64,000 bases of DNA, taken from the NCBI GenBank assembly GCA_036365455.1, contig JAWQUS010000011.1, forward strand, positions 8,204,001 through 8,268,000, given 5' to 3'. The translations under genes and the position numbers were made by a program. Shown here piece after piece: positions 9,411 to 20,389 of the stretch. A model generated the notes under the pieces. The model made no database searches and was not told the origin of the DNA. It saw only the letters and a list, made by a program, of their open reading frames with translations. Source of the DNA: Macrosoma leucophasiata (Eukaryota > Arthropoda > Insecta > Lepidoptera > Hedylidae). Position 1 is the first letter of the stretch; each line of letters opens with the position of its first letter.

Positions 9411-12400
9411 GTAGTAGGTATACCTACTCGTACCCTTATAACGGCAATCACCAATCATGAAATAAGTAGTAACATATTATGAAGAGTTATTAACCAAACG
9501 AAATGTACAAAATAAATGAATACTAAATACAAAATTCAGTCGAACAATCGATGCATGAAATCTTAAGTCGTATTTAATTTCCTGTACCAGCAGGTAGGTA
9601 GTCCATCACACCGAAATGTATCATCATTATTGATTTATCTACCAATTATCTAATAAATATTTTTCATATTTTAAGTGCTGTTTTACCACTTAACAAAGGA
9701 GACGGGTAATTTTGGGCCTGCACAATCGTTACTGGTTAACCCATTACACAGTACATTTTGATTGATCATATATACTTCAATTAGGTACGGGCAATTCAAG
9801 AAACGCCTGTATTTCAAATTATTTATTTTAGTCATTTGACTGAAAATTCGAAAATATAAATTTGATAATGACAATTTTTTTCCCTCCCAAGACGTATGAA
9901 CGCTTTTCTTCCTTATATATCGTACAAAAAGTGGGTACCCACCAATATGACACATCAATAACTTTTCTATTTCTACAATTGTGTAGATAATCGATGCTCG
10001 ATAAATCGGCACTAACTTTACAAATTCTTATTCAGTTTATTCATTTATTTCATATAGTTAGGCTCCTGGAGAGCACTTTTACATCGTCATTTTTTTTAAA
10101 TTAACCTAGAGTGAATAACCACGAATAATAATCAAAAACACGTAATAAATTAAACAGAAACTGAACAATTTTGTATAATATGGAAAGCATCAATTATTTA
10201 CAAATTCCTCCATTTCCCCATTTCAAAAGAAACTGAGAAAGTATGAATTTGGTCGTCACAATACTGGTTATTAAGTAGCTTAGTAAGTAGATAGTACCTA
10301 AGCCGAGAATATGTAATGATACTACGACCTAAGTACTAACGACGTTCTATGATGAGGATCTCCATTAAAATCAGTAGTTATTTTTAATACTTATCGCGTT
10401 TCAAAGCAATTATTTCATTCTCAGACTCCGTAGGCGTAGGACTATTTTTATCTTGATGTCAAGGTTCCGTGCTATTTTCGAATTTCTTGTTACTTAAAAC
10501 ATGAAGCTTAGAACTTACAATCTCAAGTTGCGCATCCCAAAAGACAATATCTACAAAACTGTTACGCGATTCGCGAAATTATGCATTATCATGTCAATTG
10601 CCTCGCGGTATAAGGTTTTTCGCGTATGAAAGTTTTTTTAGTAACACTACGGTGTCACAGGGGGCCGATAAGGGTAGAGCAAATATGGCTCATAACCGCT
10701 GAAAACGCCTTCAGGCCGCGTATCGTGTTCCCGTTTTAAATTTTCAACGGCTTTACTCTGAAACTCCGCAAGTGCTTGTGTGTGTAAAAACATATTAATT
10801 ATTTATACGCGAAACCCGCTACCACACAAACAAACTAAGCCGACGTATGTACCCAGAATCGGTGTAACTGGATATTAAAATTGAAAATTGCGAATGATAT
10901 TTACCTTGGTTCTCATGTAAACAGCGGGTTCTAAAGGCATAGAGTGGCCGAGTTTGGTATGTAAACCTACCTCCAATTTAATTTGCTCGGTTCCTGATAT
11001 TTATTTTTGATTTGAATTAGGTACCTAATTGAATGGGTACGTATTTATTATTTGTCATATCTATTTACAATAAAGCAGGTAGGTACCTGATGTGTTTCTA
11101 ACCCAGATACTCATTTATTTAAACAAAATCAGTTGAGTTTATAATTATAAATATCAATTCGTATCGAACTTTAGTCTTACCTATGCCTCGATTTTGCATT
11201 TACTTTTTCTTTGTATCCTACATCGCATTGATTTTTGGGTGATATGATTAGATAGTTGATTCTCTTCACTTCTGCAAACAAATCAGATTTTGATACCTAC
11301 ACTGATTTATTCGCACTAGCTCAATACCCATTCATAATGCTTTCAAATATGTAACTCATTCTGAATAAACCTGCTTACGCTTATAGATTTTCCATTGTAA
11401 TGAAAATTGTATTAGCTCAAGTTCAGAATTTCTCCGTTATTGCTCCAAGGCTCTCCACACGTTGCCTAAGGCAAATATCCCTGGCGCGGCTGTATCAAAT
11501 ATTTATACGAGAATCCGGTTCACGTCTTGCGACGTAGCTTCTAAGGCAACAGTTTTTAAATTTTCTTTGCCACGTAAAACATACATAGTTCATGCACGAA
11601 TAGACATCTGCCTACAAACCGATCTCCGTCGGCTGTGGAACTGAGACATATTTAATATTTTAAGCTTTGCTGCGGTTGAATTTATGTTGTTTCTAGTGTT
11701 GGTCTATATAAATATATATGGTAAAATAGCATTAAGGTACACCCGGCTAGCTCCGAAAATCGGGTGAATCCAATAATTGCAGTTTTGATAGGAAATTTTA
11801 TTTTAAATCACCGGTAAAATAAAACGATTCCAATGTAGCCACAAACGCAGCAACTACTTTTATGTCGCTATGTAATCAGATCTATAAAGAAACTCACAAG
11901 CGAATACGAAAAAGTTTGTTAATTAATTAGCTACGAGCAGGATAATTGACATAAAGATTGGCAGCTACTATGCGAACCAGAGCTGCAGCTATCAATAAAA
12001 GCGAAAAAACTATTTTCGAAGCAGTTCAGAGGGGTGTATATTTATATCAAGGCATAAAGAGATTGCAGTGGTATTTAGATACACGCGTTGAGTTTTATAA
12101 TATGAATGATGGGACTTACTTACTGGGGATTAATTTATTGGTACACCTATAAATAAATTGACTAATCGCCATTAGCATCGGTAACTAATAAATATATGCC
12201 GAACACCGATGAAATTGCAATGAGACCGATTCTTTCCTCGTTTGCAACATAAAAGCATTTCCGCTCTCAAGTCCTTTACAGTGTACTGCTTATTTATCAC
12301 GTACAATTCCTTTCTCTTCTGTAAAAAGGGAACTGCGGACAAGAATTTATTGGGGTAGTCAACAGATCTTACTATCGAATTGCCTAAACATTCACTTGAC

Positions 12401-12499
12401 TTTTGTTCTCAACACTTCTTTATACTTTTTAATTTGTTTATTATATCTCCATGGCAATGCAACATTCACATAGGTTTCATTATGTAGGTATTTATTTTA
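9411..12499. other. 3.1 kb gap: nothing recognised
   Basis: AT-rich sequence. The longest open stretch is on the minus strand (9683-10012, 109 codons), with a cysteine- and aromatic-rich translation that matches nothing I know and no clear coding bias. It could be unannotated intergenic sequence or an intron of a larger gene. Confidence 0.4.
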
Positions 12500-12753
12500 C
12501 TGGTGGTAGCAAGTGTAGGAGCTTGAGGGCGTAGGCACCACCGCATTACCTAATCTCTCTGCCGCTTAATGGTAGTGTAATGTAGTGGTAATGTATGGCC
12601 TTGTAATAACTACCACACCTTAGGTCTCAGGGGTGGCAAGACATCTGCATTTTGACCTCTGGTTTTTATGTAGATATCTGTAGGCTGCAGTCATCACTTA
12701 ACATCAATGTGAGCTGCAAGCTTGTATGTCTCTTTCATTACGTTAAAAAAAAA
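12500..12753 (+). mobile_element. SINE-A, with internal deletion and A tail
   Basis: It starts CTGGTGGTAG and GGCGTAGGCACCACCGC, continues through CATCTGCATTTTGACCTCTG and AACATCAATGTGAGC, and ends in a 9-A tail. The block around the GTGTTCCGGTC motif is deleted. Confidence 0.75.
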
Positions 12754-12912
12754 TTGATATATCATCCATCCTGTGTGGACGCTTTAACTGAAGACAATGA
12801 TAACATTTTTTTTATTCAAAAGCACCAAATATCCGTCATACAGCGATATGCATACACTTATTAACTTTATGAGTATTTTTTGTTGTTCAGTCTATAGGAC
12901 GCGTGTAAGGGT
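12754..12912. other. Short gap before the hairpin
   Basis: No gene or repeat is recognised. Confidence 0.3.
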
Positions 12913-12980
12913 GTAGGTTTTTTATGTAGGCAGTGATGGTGGTTTGTTTGCCATCATCATTGCTGACATAAAAAACCTAC
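12913..12980. other. 68-nt imperfect hairpin, miRNA-precursor-like
   Basis: The arms are 12913-12942 and 12951-12980, with an 8-nt loop (TTTGTTTG). The outer 15 bp (GTAGGTTTTTTATGT with ACATAAAAAACCTAC) pair perfectly. The inner 15 positions pair with one mismatch and three G:U pairs if the plus strand is transcribed. Length and loop size match an animal pre-miRNA. No mature miRNA seed is recognised, and it could equally be the core of a small fold-back element. Confidence 0.4.
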
Positions 12981-13859
12981 TTGCTGCTTATTATATAGAA
13001 TACAATACCAAATTAGGTTTTATTCGAAATGTATTCCTAAGCACCTATATTTTACACGACTACAGCGCAAAATTCGAGAAATTGCAATAAATATTCGTAG
13101 TCAAATCATGAAACAGCTATTCAGGAACTAAGTTTCCAAGTTACCATATGTTACGAAGCTCGGAAAACTTTCCCCGGTATAACTTCCACCGATATTCCAT
13201 GAAAAAATATTATTTAAAACCTTAACGTGAACGTTAACTAACGTCTACACTATTATGTTTCTGATCCGATCATTCTTTTGTATTCGAAAGGTATTGATGG
13301 TTCGACTCCTTGATATGAATAGACGAAACGTAGATCTCGAACCGATGGGTACACTCGACCTTGTTCATTAATAATGAAACCCATGGAATGACTGGCTCAT
13401 CAATTCCAAGCTTCCTCGATCTATGTGGAGGCAGAGGTATATTTGTGCATGTGACCCTATTGTTTGTTATCTAACGTTCGTACGACGGTGCAATTTAAAT
13501 GAAGGTGATACGACTGAGTATTCATGTGAAGAACAAAACTTGCTCGTATGGAGGAAATGGGTTACCCTAAGTTTTTCTAATGAGTGAACAATTTTATTTT
13601 GAGCAAAAGCGGTACTAATATTTTTGTGGGTTCATTGAATTCATTCGAACAACTTAACTGGAAAACCCGTGCAATCATTGAACCATTAACCAGTCTAATT
13701 TCCCTGTAAACAATCGGACAATAAATTACACCCTAGTCGGGTGAAGCTGGACTTGGGGTCTTAATTTCGGATGGCATATTGAGCATCAGAATAACTAGAT
13801 TTATATTATACTCTCAGTTATATTGATTGATCGGAGACTTCATTATAAAGGTTAGGCTA
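12981..13859. other. Gap: nothing recognised
   Basis: Mixed-composition sequence without a long open frame or a family I can name. Confidence 0.3.
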
Positions 13860-14010
13860 CAGCTAGGTCTAAGGTTCGATCCTCGGATGAGGTAACAAAT
13901 GACATTGGTGATTCACTAATTTCACCATTTTCAGTGGCATCTCTGTAACTAAGAAATGGGTCCAAAGTAGGTCAATAGGGTCGTCTCTTTGGATTTCTTA
14001 CCTGGGACTT
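13860..14010 (+). mobile_element. Possible tRNA-derived SINE fragment
   Basis: The sequence AGGTTCGATCCTCGG is a good Pol III B box and is followed by ATGAGGTAACAAATGACATT, a combination also seen in diverged form at about 5215. No good A box is found upstream, so the head may be truncated. Confidence 0.35.
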
Positions 14011-14041
14011 CATAGGTATTCATTAGGCTTCATACCTACAT

Positions 14042-14117
14042 AGGTATGCTTGAATGCATGCATTTACCTCTGCCTACCCCTTCGGGGATAACAGGCGTGA
14101 AGTCACGTTATGTTTTT
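14042..14117 (+). mobile_element. SINE-B tail fragment
   Basis: It carries GGTATGCTTGAATGCATGC, CCTCTGCCTACCCCTTCGGG and AGGCGTGAAGTCACG. The 5' part is missing. Confidence 0.65.
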
Positions 14118-14483
14118 CAACAAGAATTTACAAGATAAGTTTAACGAATACTTACGTCAAAAAATATTTCGATAAAAACGACCATAAAGATTTTCGACCA
14201 CTTTGTAGTTGCTATATACTGTATACTCGACTCACGGAATTGAATGCAAAATAAGCAGGATTTTACAATGTCACAAGCGCACTCAATTCTATCTATCAGA
14301 CTAGTCAATACTCCAAGAACGTGGCATTTTTCTAAATATTTTCAAATCCTGAACGAGGTGTTGCCTTAAAACCAAATCCGGGCTTTGGTGTATTGCAGCT
14401 TTATTTGGTATTTTCCTTAAGTAGATAATATATCCCAAAGCAATGTGGAGAGAATAAATATAGAAATATGTAATGGAGCTCTT
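14118..14483. other. Gap: nothing recognised
   Basis: AT-rich, with no long coding frame and no repeat that I can name. Confidence 0.3.
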
Positions 14484-14741
14484 GGCACGGAGCTGGAGGG
14501 CGTAGGCATCACCGAATTTCCTAAACTATCTGCTGCAAATGGGTGTTTCCAGTGCTATCGTATTTCTATTAGACGATGACGTGTGGCGCCAAACATCTAG
14601 CATAGCAAAAAGATCGTAGGCCTCAAAAGAGGCAAAGCATTCGCTTTATTTTTGTCGATATCCTTAGGATAGGCTGCAGTATTCATTTAGCAATAATGTG
14701 CACAGTATACTTATTATTTGTAACTTTAATGATATAAAAAA
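14484..14741 (+). mobile_element. SINE-A, strongly diverged
   Basis: GGAGGGCGTAGGCATCACCG, AGGCCTCA and GATAGGCTGCAGT sit in family order and an A tail closes it. It lies about 80 bases before a much fresher copy of the same family in the same orientation. Confidence 0.55.
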
Positions 14742-14820
14742 TCAGTATTTAGGAATAACAATAAAATTAAAATAAATGAATTTTTAAATTGTTAGCTTAG
14801 TTATTGAAACAATGATTTCA

Positions 14821-15104
14821 CTGGTGGTAGAGTTCTAGTGCCAGAGCTCGCGGGCGTAGGCACCACCGCATTACCTATTATACTTGCCGCTAAATGGTAG
14901 TGTTCAGCACTATCGTGTTCCGGTCAGGTGGAAATGTACGCCCCTGTAATTTCCGTCACAGAGGCATAACACCTAATGCCTCAGGAGTGGCAGCGTATCT
15001 GCATTTTGACCTCTGGTCATTTTGTAAGTGTCTATAGGCTGCAGTCATCACTTTACATCATTGTGAACGCTTGTTTGCCAGTTTTATTACATAAAATAAA
15101 ATAA
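14821..15104 (+). mobile_element. SINE-A, near full length
   Basis: It starts CTGGTGGTAGAG, then CGGGCGTAGGCACCACCGC, ACTTGCCGCTAAATGGTAG, ATCGTGTTCCGGTCAGGTGG and GGCTGCAGTCATCAC, and closes with TTACATAAAATAAAAT. It is a good reference copy for the plus orientation. Confidence 0.8.
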
Positions 15105-17133
15105 TTACCTACTATTTACATAGGTAATTACGTTTTGTAATATATCTCTTTATCTGTGATAAAGCTCTTGTTTCTGCAGAAGGTAATCGACATGTCAAGC
15201 TCATATTACAATTGCATAAAGTGGCGCGTTCGTAATATGAGTTGATTGCCACTGCATTAGTAGAGGCTGATCTCTGTTTGGGTGACAAAGTTTAATGCTC
15301 AATTTGAAATCTGTATTGTCCATAAACAGAATTAGTCACAATTGTACCGTAACAGTTATTATTAAAATTTTGACAGGAACGAGACAATCATAAGCGAACG
15401 AGTAATTATATAATATCGCTTTTGAAACGATATGCTTCCAAATGACGAAACAATGCACAGCAATTTCAATTGCAAACAGTTCCACTTTAAGCCCTCATAT
15501 CATGGGTGAAACAATCGAGCGATATTTGACATTTCAAAATGGCCTCACAAAGCCTACTGAATCGCAAACATTTTAGTGAAGGCAAGTCGTGCACTTAAAT
15601 GTTTGTGATACCATTTTTAGGGTCCCGTAGTCTCCAAGGAATCTTTATATTTTCGCTATGTCTGCCCCTCCGGCCCTCTGTCCTCAGCTGTGCGTAGATA
15701 CTGTAAGTGGATACTAGAAAGCTGTAACTCGGCAAGAGTACTTATAGGTACAAACATATTAGTCACGCATAGTGGTAAAAACATATCTTAAAAAACATTT
15801 TTAAGGTACCTCCCTTACAAGTAAGTAAGTTGTCATTGAATTTGAATTTTGAAATAGCGGGTTTGAGAAAATATTTTTTTGATCATGGGAACCGAACCGT
15901 TAGCGAAATATTAAAACTCGAAAATGAAATTTTTGTTAGAGTCAAAGGTTCCCCCTTTCTCCCAGCTTATCGGTCCGAAAAAATGCATAGTAATAGTATA
16001 CTTAACGAATTTAAAAGGAAGACTATCACAACTAAGAAGACAACATTACATTTTAACGAGTAACAGTCGATCAACTAACAAAATGTACCTACTTCTACAA
16101 ACGATAAACTATTTCACTCGTGGCTCCACACGCATTTGTCAGATTTTTTGCAGTAAAGTGACTCCGGCTTTTACGTAAAGTAGCGGTGACGTATCAAAAT
16201 CTGCTGAAGTACAGAGGCTGTCAACATTTCCACAGTTGTTTTACAGGGTGGCACAGCGGCTTTAGTTATTCATGGCCGTTGTCCCCGACCCACGGTTAAT
16301 TATGACGTGGAGCGTGGTTCGCCGAGCGCAACTTTCAAATTGGATTACCCGCACCATCGCTCTCATAGACTCGTTGCCGGCCAACTGTAGTCGAAGTTAA
16401 ATCTTTTTTAAACTTGTCCTCGTCTACCTACGAATTATTCACACGCTTCAGTGGACCAGTTTTGTCGCTTACATGGATGTGAAATTGTATTTAGCTACGC
16501 AGAAATTTGTATGAAGCTAATGTCCGAATATGTACTCGAACGTTACTTAATTTTCGGCAACCCTCAAATATTAGCCACCTGTGTCGTTTGCGCGTATTTT
16601 ATAGACTTAAGTCCTACTTACATTTAAGAGAAGTTTATATAATTGGCCGTTAGAGGCTGACTTTCAACCTAAATACTTAGGTACCTATGAAAAATATATA
16701 TCAAAATTATCAATTTAAGGGTAATGAGATGAACGACTTAGTTCTACAGATAACTCTGTGTCGAAGGGCTCCGCAAAAATAATTCCTTACTCACGTATTT
16801 CTATCCTAATATTTCAAAAAACAAGTATCTATCTATTAAAACAATCCAAGATTCGTATCGAAATGACTGTCCACAAACTAAGTGGATTATAGGTAAGTAA
16901 AACTACGATTCTAAAGGATCATTTAGGTCAGCACGTGCTCACTGCATTTCTATTAGAAATATAAGAGCTGTTGCAGCTTATTTGTTTGTGACCATGCTTA
17001 GTTAAGTAGCTACATACTCACATACGATTAAATCAAATCGGTAATGATTTATAATACTTCAGAAATTAAAAACAGTAGGTAACTAATAGCCAGAAAGTTT
17101 GCTCATCTAACTGAAATACTGCAGCAATTTTAG
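15105..17133. other. 2 kb gap with a GC-rich patch at 16240-16400
   Basis: No gene is recognised. At about 16240-16400 the sequence becomes clearly GC-richer, and a frame just over 50 codons long runs through it (containing CPRPTVNYDVERGSPSATF) up to a TAG. It has no start and no known match. It might be a conserved exon or an old insertion, but I cannot support either. Confidence 0.3.
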
Positions 17134-17277
17134 TTTTTTTTTTTTTTTTCCTTTATTGTATAAATTAACAAAGTTTTAACATCATATCACTTAATGCTAG
17201 CATTGAAAAAACCACTAAGGTTTGTTAGTATGCTAACCTAATTTATGTCGGTAGGCAGGTAAAAAAACTGTACATAA
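17134..17277 (-). mobile_element. 3' end of a polyadenylated retroposon, antisense
   Basis: On the minus strand the sequence runs into CAATAAAGG followed by a run of 16 A (T run at 17134-17149). A polyadenylation-like signal next to a genomic A tail is the mark of a reverse-transcribed, polyadenylated RNA. The source family is not recognised. Confidence 0.5.
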
Positions 17278-18126
17278 TCTTAATATATATAAATCTCGTG
17301 TCACAATGTTTGTCCTCAATGGACTCCTAAACCACTTAACCGATTACAATAAAATTCGCACACCATGTGCAGTTCGATCCAACTTGAGAGATAGGATAGT
17401 TTAAATCTCAAATTATAGTCGCAATTTTAATTTATTGCTAATTATTTGTCTGTTATTATTTGACAGTCACAATTATCTGTTAACTCCAAATGATTCTAAC
17501 AGATGTCGATACCTTTCGACTGGGTTGAGTAAGTAATCAATAGATGGCGCTGCTATGGTAAATCTACAAACGTGTCATATTTTATGCTACATTTTAACAG
17601 CATAATTACCACGTGTTGTTGACGCTATAAAATTAATTAAATTTATTTTGTAGTGAACGAAATACCGTATAATTCAATTATTTCCACTTTTTAAATTTTT
17701 GGTGTTAGCATAGCCGGCCACGTGTTACATAAGTGTAGACTGAAGTGTAAATTGAATTCATATTATAATGAATGAAGATAATACAGTGAAATTAATCCTA
17801 TTTTTTACTTATTTGTGCTTCATTGATCAAAACATTATAATTTAATTTGAATATATGTATGTAAGTATTATCATATATGTATATAAATCAATTTTTGTTC
17901 GTTTGTCTCGCTTAAACTCGAGAAAGGCTGGACCTATTCGGCTAATTTTGGTTTTGAATTATTTTTGGAAGTCCAAAGAAGATTTAAAAGGTAAGAATAT
18001 ATTAAGAAATTGAAGGGAAATAGTAAAAACCACAATTTCATTTTCCCATACAAATAGTCCGTATCTATCAAACCTTTGACACATTATTTCATAGTGAGGC
18101 AATACGAAGTTTGCCGGGTCAGCTAG
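17278..18126 (+). mobile_element. Helitron-like non-autonomous element, complete
   Basis: It begins TCTTAATATATATAAATCTC and ends GTTTGCCGGGTCAGCTAG, flanked by A on the left and T on the right. A 5' TC, a 3' CTAG and insertion between A and T are the diagnostic features of Helitrons. The internal sequence has no coding frame, so it would depend on an autonomous partner. Related 3' ends occur at 58015 and, in diverged form, near 45425-45583. Confidence 0.65.
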
Positions 18127-18345
18127 TATACAATAATTTAGTTGAAAAGAATCTATAAACCTAAGATACATACCTACGAAGGAAACAAAACATGCAATAC
18201 AGAGTTTAAGAGTTAGGTAGATATGTACTAAGTTGGTTGGTTACTTAAAGTATTGTTACTATCAAAATGACGCATTTTAACAATGAGTCATTTCGATGAG
18301 CCAATAAATAAATAAATGAATAGTCTGGTAGATATTTTGTTGGAC
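18127..18345. other. Short gap
   Basis: No feature is recognised. Confidence 0.3.
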
Positions 18346-18780
18346 TTAACTTATTTTGAAATTTTGTAAATTAGTGAGAAAATTTGCTTTGAGTTTCACT
18401 TTGATGTTATTAGTTGTTAGACTATCACGCAAGTCCGTAGGTAGATTATTAATAAGTGTGGGCACGATGTAGGCACTAGTTCTTTCGCCGTAAACATTAT
18501 TCGCGCGAGGAGTACTCAGCTGTCGTCGAGCAACCGCAGGTAATATCGTGACCTCGACACAGAACTCTCCTTTCGATCTCACAAACGTACCTATACGAAC
18601 TATACGAGTTCGATGAAATACTGCGGGCACACCACGACCTTTTATTGCAAATCTAAATTGAATCGTTAATTGGTTTATTTTTATTGTATTTTTCACCACA
18701 CCCATGTGTTGTGGCAAGTGAAATATCATAACTAAAAACTCAAGAATATACGCAGCATTTGGTTTCACCAAGCGCGCATG
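18346..18780 (-). pseudogene. Possible LINE reverse transcriptase C-terminal remnant
   Basis: The minus strand is open for about 145 codons. The C-terminal part contains RQLSTPRANNVYGERTSAY, VPTLINNLPTDLRD and KVKLKANFLTNL. A block with PR..N.YGER followed by a LP..LRD helix and a K-rich end is what I expect at the extreme C terminus of some insect LINE reverse transcriptases. No catalytic motif is in range. It ends against the SINE-C copy that begins at 18781. The class is uncertain; the open frame itself is clearly seen. Confidence 0.4.
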
Positions 18781-19033
18781 GCCCCGCGGCTGCTGTAGAT
18801 CGTAAGCGATCAACTCGGTAAAGCGATACGGGCGCGGTCGGGTGTGTGATGGGTGACCACTAGTGGCAAATTAAAATGCGCGTTTCCGTGCTTCGGAGGG
18901 CACGTTAAGCTGTCGGTTCCGGTTGCTATCGATAGATAGCAGTCGTTAAACCTTGTCGGAGGTCTTATAGGCGGTTTGAAAACATCCGACAGCGGTCAGT
19001 CAGACACAATATCTCCACCAACCCGCATTGGAG
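18781..19033 (+). mobile_element. SINE-C (GCACGTTAA-core retroposon)
   Basis: It contains GTAGATCGTAAGCGATC, GTGTGTGATGGGTGACC, GAGGGCACGTTAAGC, TCGGTTCCGGTTGC and CTCCACCAACCCGCATTGG. The core is widespread in lepidopteran genomes as far as I recall. A second copy lies in antisense at 49283-49491, and the 3' part lies in antisense at 60871-61051. Confidence 0.65.
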
Positions 19034-19260
19034 TAATTAGAGAAATGCTTGAGATTTGCTATGTACCGTGTTTGAATTTGCTCTCACTTGAGTCAGCTTG
19101 CAGTTACAAATGGGTATGCCATTCTGTTTGTTAACATAATCAACATGTGTATTATTGTGTATACTACTAACTTACTAACTACACCAGTAAATGTATCTTC
19201 GACTAATAGCCATAGCGGTGATAATTTTTTAAATGTCAGTGGCAAACATGCAAAGTAAAA

Positions 19261-19332
19261 CTCATCACTTAACATCAATGTGAACTGCATGCTTGTTGGC
19301 CACTTACATTACACCTCCATTACATAAAAAAA
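19261..19332 (+). mobile_element. SINE-A 3' end, 5'-truncated
   Basis: It starts inside the family at CTCATCACTTAACATCAATG, continues with GAACTGCATGCTTGTTGGCC and ends in a 7-A tail. 5' truncation is typical of LINE-driven insertion. Confidence 0.7.
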
Positions 19333-19692
19333 TATTAAAGGCACAAAACCTTATAGTTCTTGGATGACATTCTCTAAATTGATTGGTATACAAAAGAAAC
19401 GGTATATCCGTTTCTCTCCCACTAATCGAACTTTTAGAAAAGATAGTGTCGAATATGACGTACTTATTTAAAATGTATTTGTAATCAATTGGTTGCATGT
19501 TTTTAAACCGTATTTTAGATCTATATTAATTACCTCAGCCCGATATCGGCAACGTTGCAACTCGAGCAAACAATGAGGATAGCTAATTAACGACGCTAAT
19601 AAGTTTGCATTGCAGATGCAGTAGGGATGGATTTTCACACGAAGAAAACAAAATTGTAGGCTTATCATACTCTTTCTGCTGTTCAATTACAA
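19333..19692. other. Gap: nothing recognised
   Basis: No convincing coding frame or repeat. Confidence 0.3.
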
Positions 19693-19811
19693 ACCCGGTC
19701 CTGATAAACCTCTCGTGCCTCGTCTACCTTCATCATTCTCTTCATACATGCATGCCGATTCCTAAGACTTTTGACCCCACCATCAGACAGAACTCGACCT
19801 ATTTGGTCATG
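19693..19811 (-). pseudogene. Antisense fragment of the RTE-like LINE
   Basis: It matches, in antisense, the LINE segment at about 43485-43605: CTCGTGCCTCGTCTACCTTC, TTTTGACCCCACCATCAGAC and CGACCTATTTGGTCATGG. It is too short to judge its age, but the near identity of these blocks shows the same family. Confidence 0.75.
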
Positions 19812-20389
19812 GTCGTAACAAAAACAAATAACAATGCTAACAATGCTTTAGCGATTCAGTTTATGTTTTTTATTCAAATCGCAATAAGACATTACAGTAC
19901 TGGACGGTGTAGTGTATCTAACCTGACTAAATCGCGCAACACGAGAAATATATCTCCGGTTACCTACTGACACTGAAGATTAACTTATGTTAAGAGTGGT
20001 AGACTTGACTTGATTTAATTTTAATTTGCCATTTAATCATATCGACATTTGATTTATTTTTAAAATATTCAAAACAACGTTCACTTTAACTAAGATGATG
20101 ACATTGTGCTGTGAAGCCAGTCTAATAATAGAGATAAATAGTTAAAAAGGAGAATAATAACAAAATGCAGAAATAAAACCTAACTATTAACGTTGAGTAA
20201 TATATTTTTCAATGATCCTTGTCTGAAGTATACCTTCCTAAAATCGCTTCACTCAATTGAAACATAAGACGTAAATCTTGCGTGAATCTTTTCGTAGAAC
20301 TTATAATTGAAGAACCTCTTTTCAGGCCAACATCAGTCAAACTTATTGAGATTCAATATTCCGGGATGCTTTTCTACTTTAATAATATG
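19812..20389. other. Gap: nothing recognised
   Basis: AT-rich with no named family. Confidence 0.3.
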
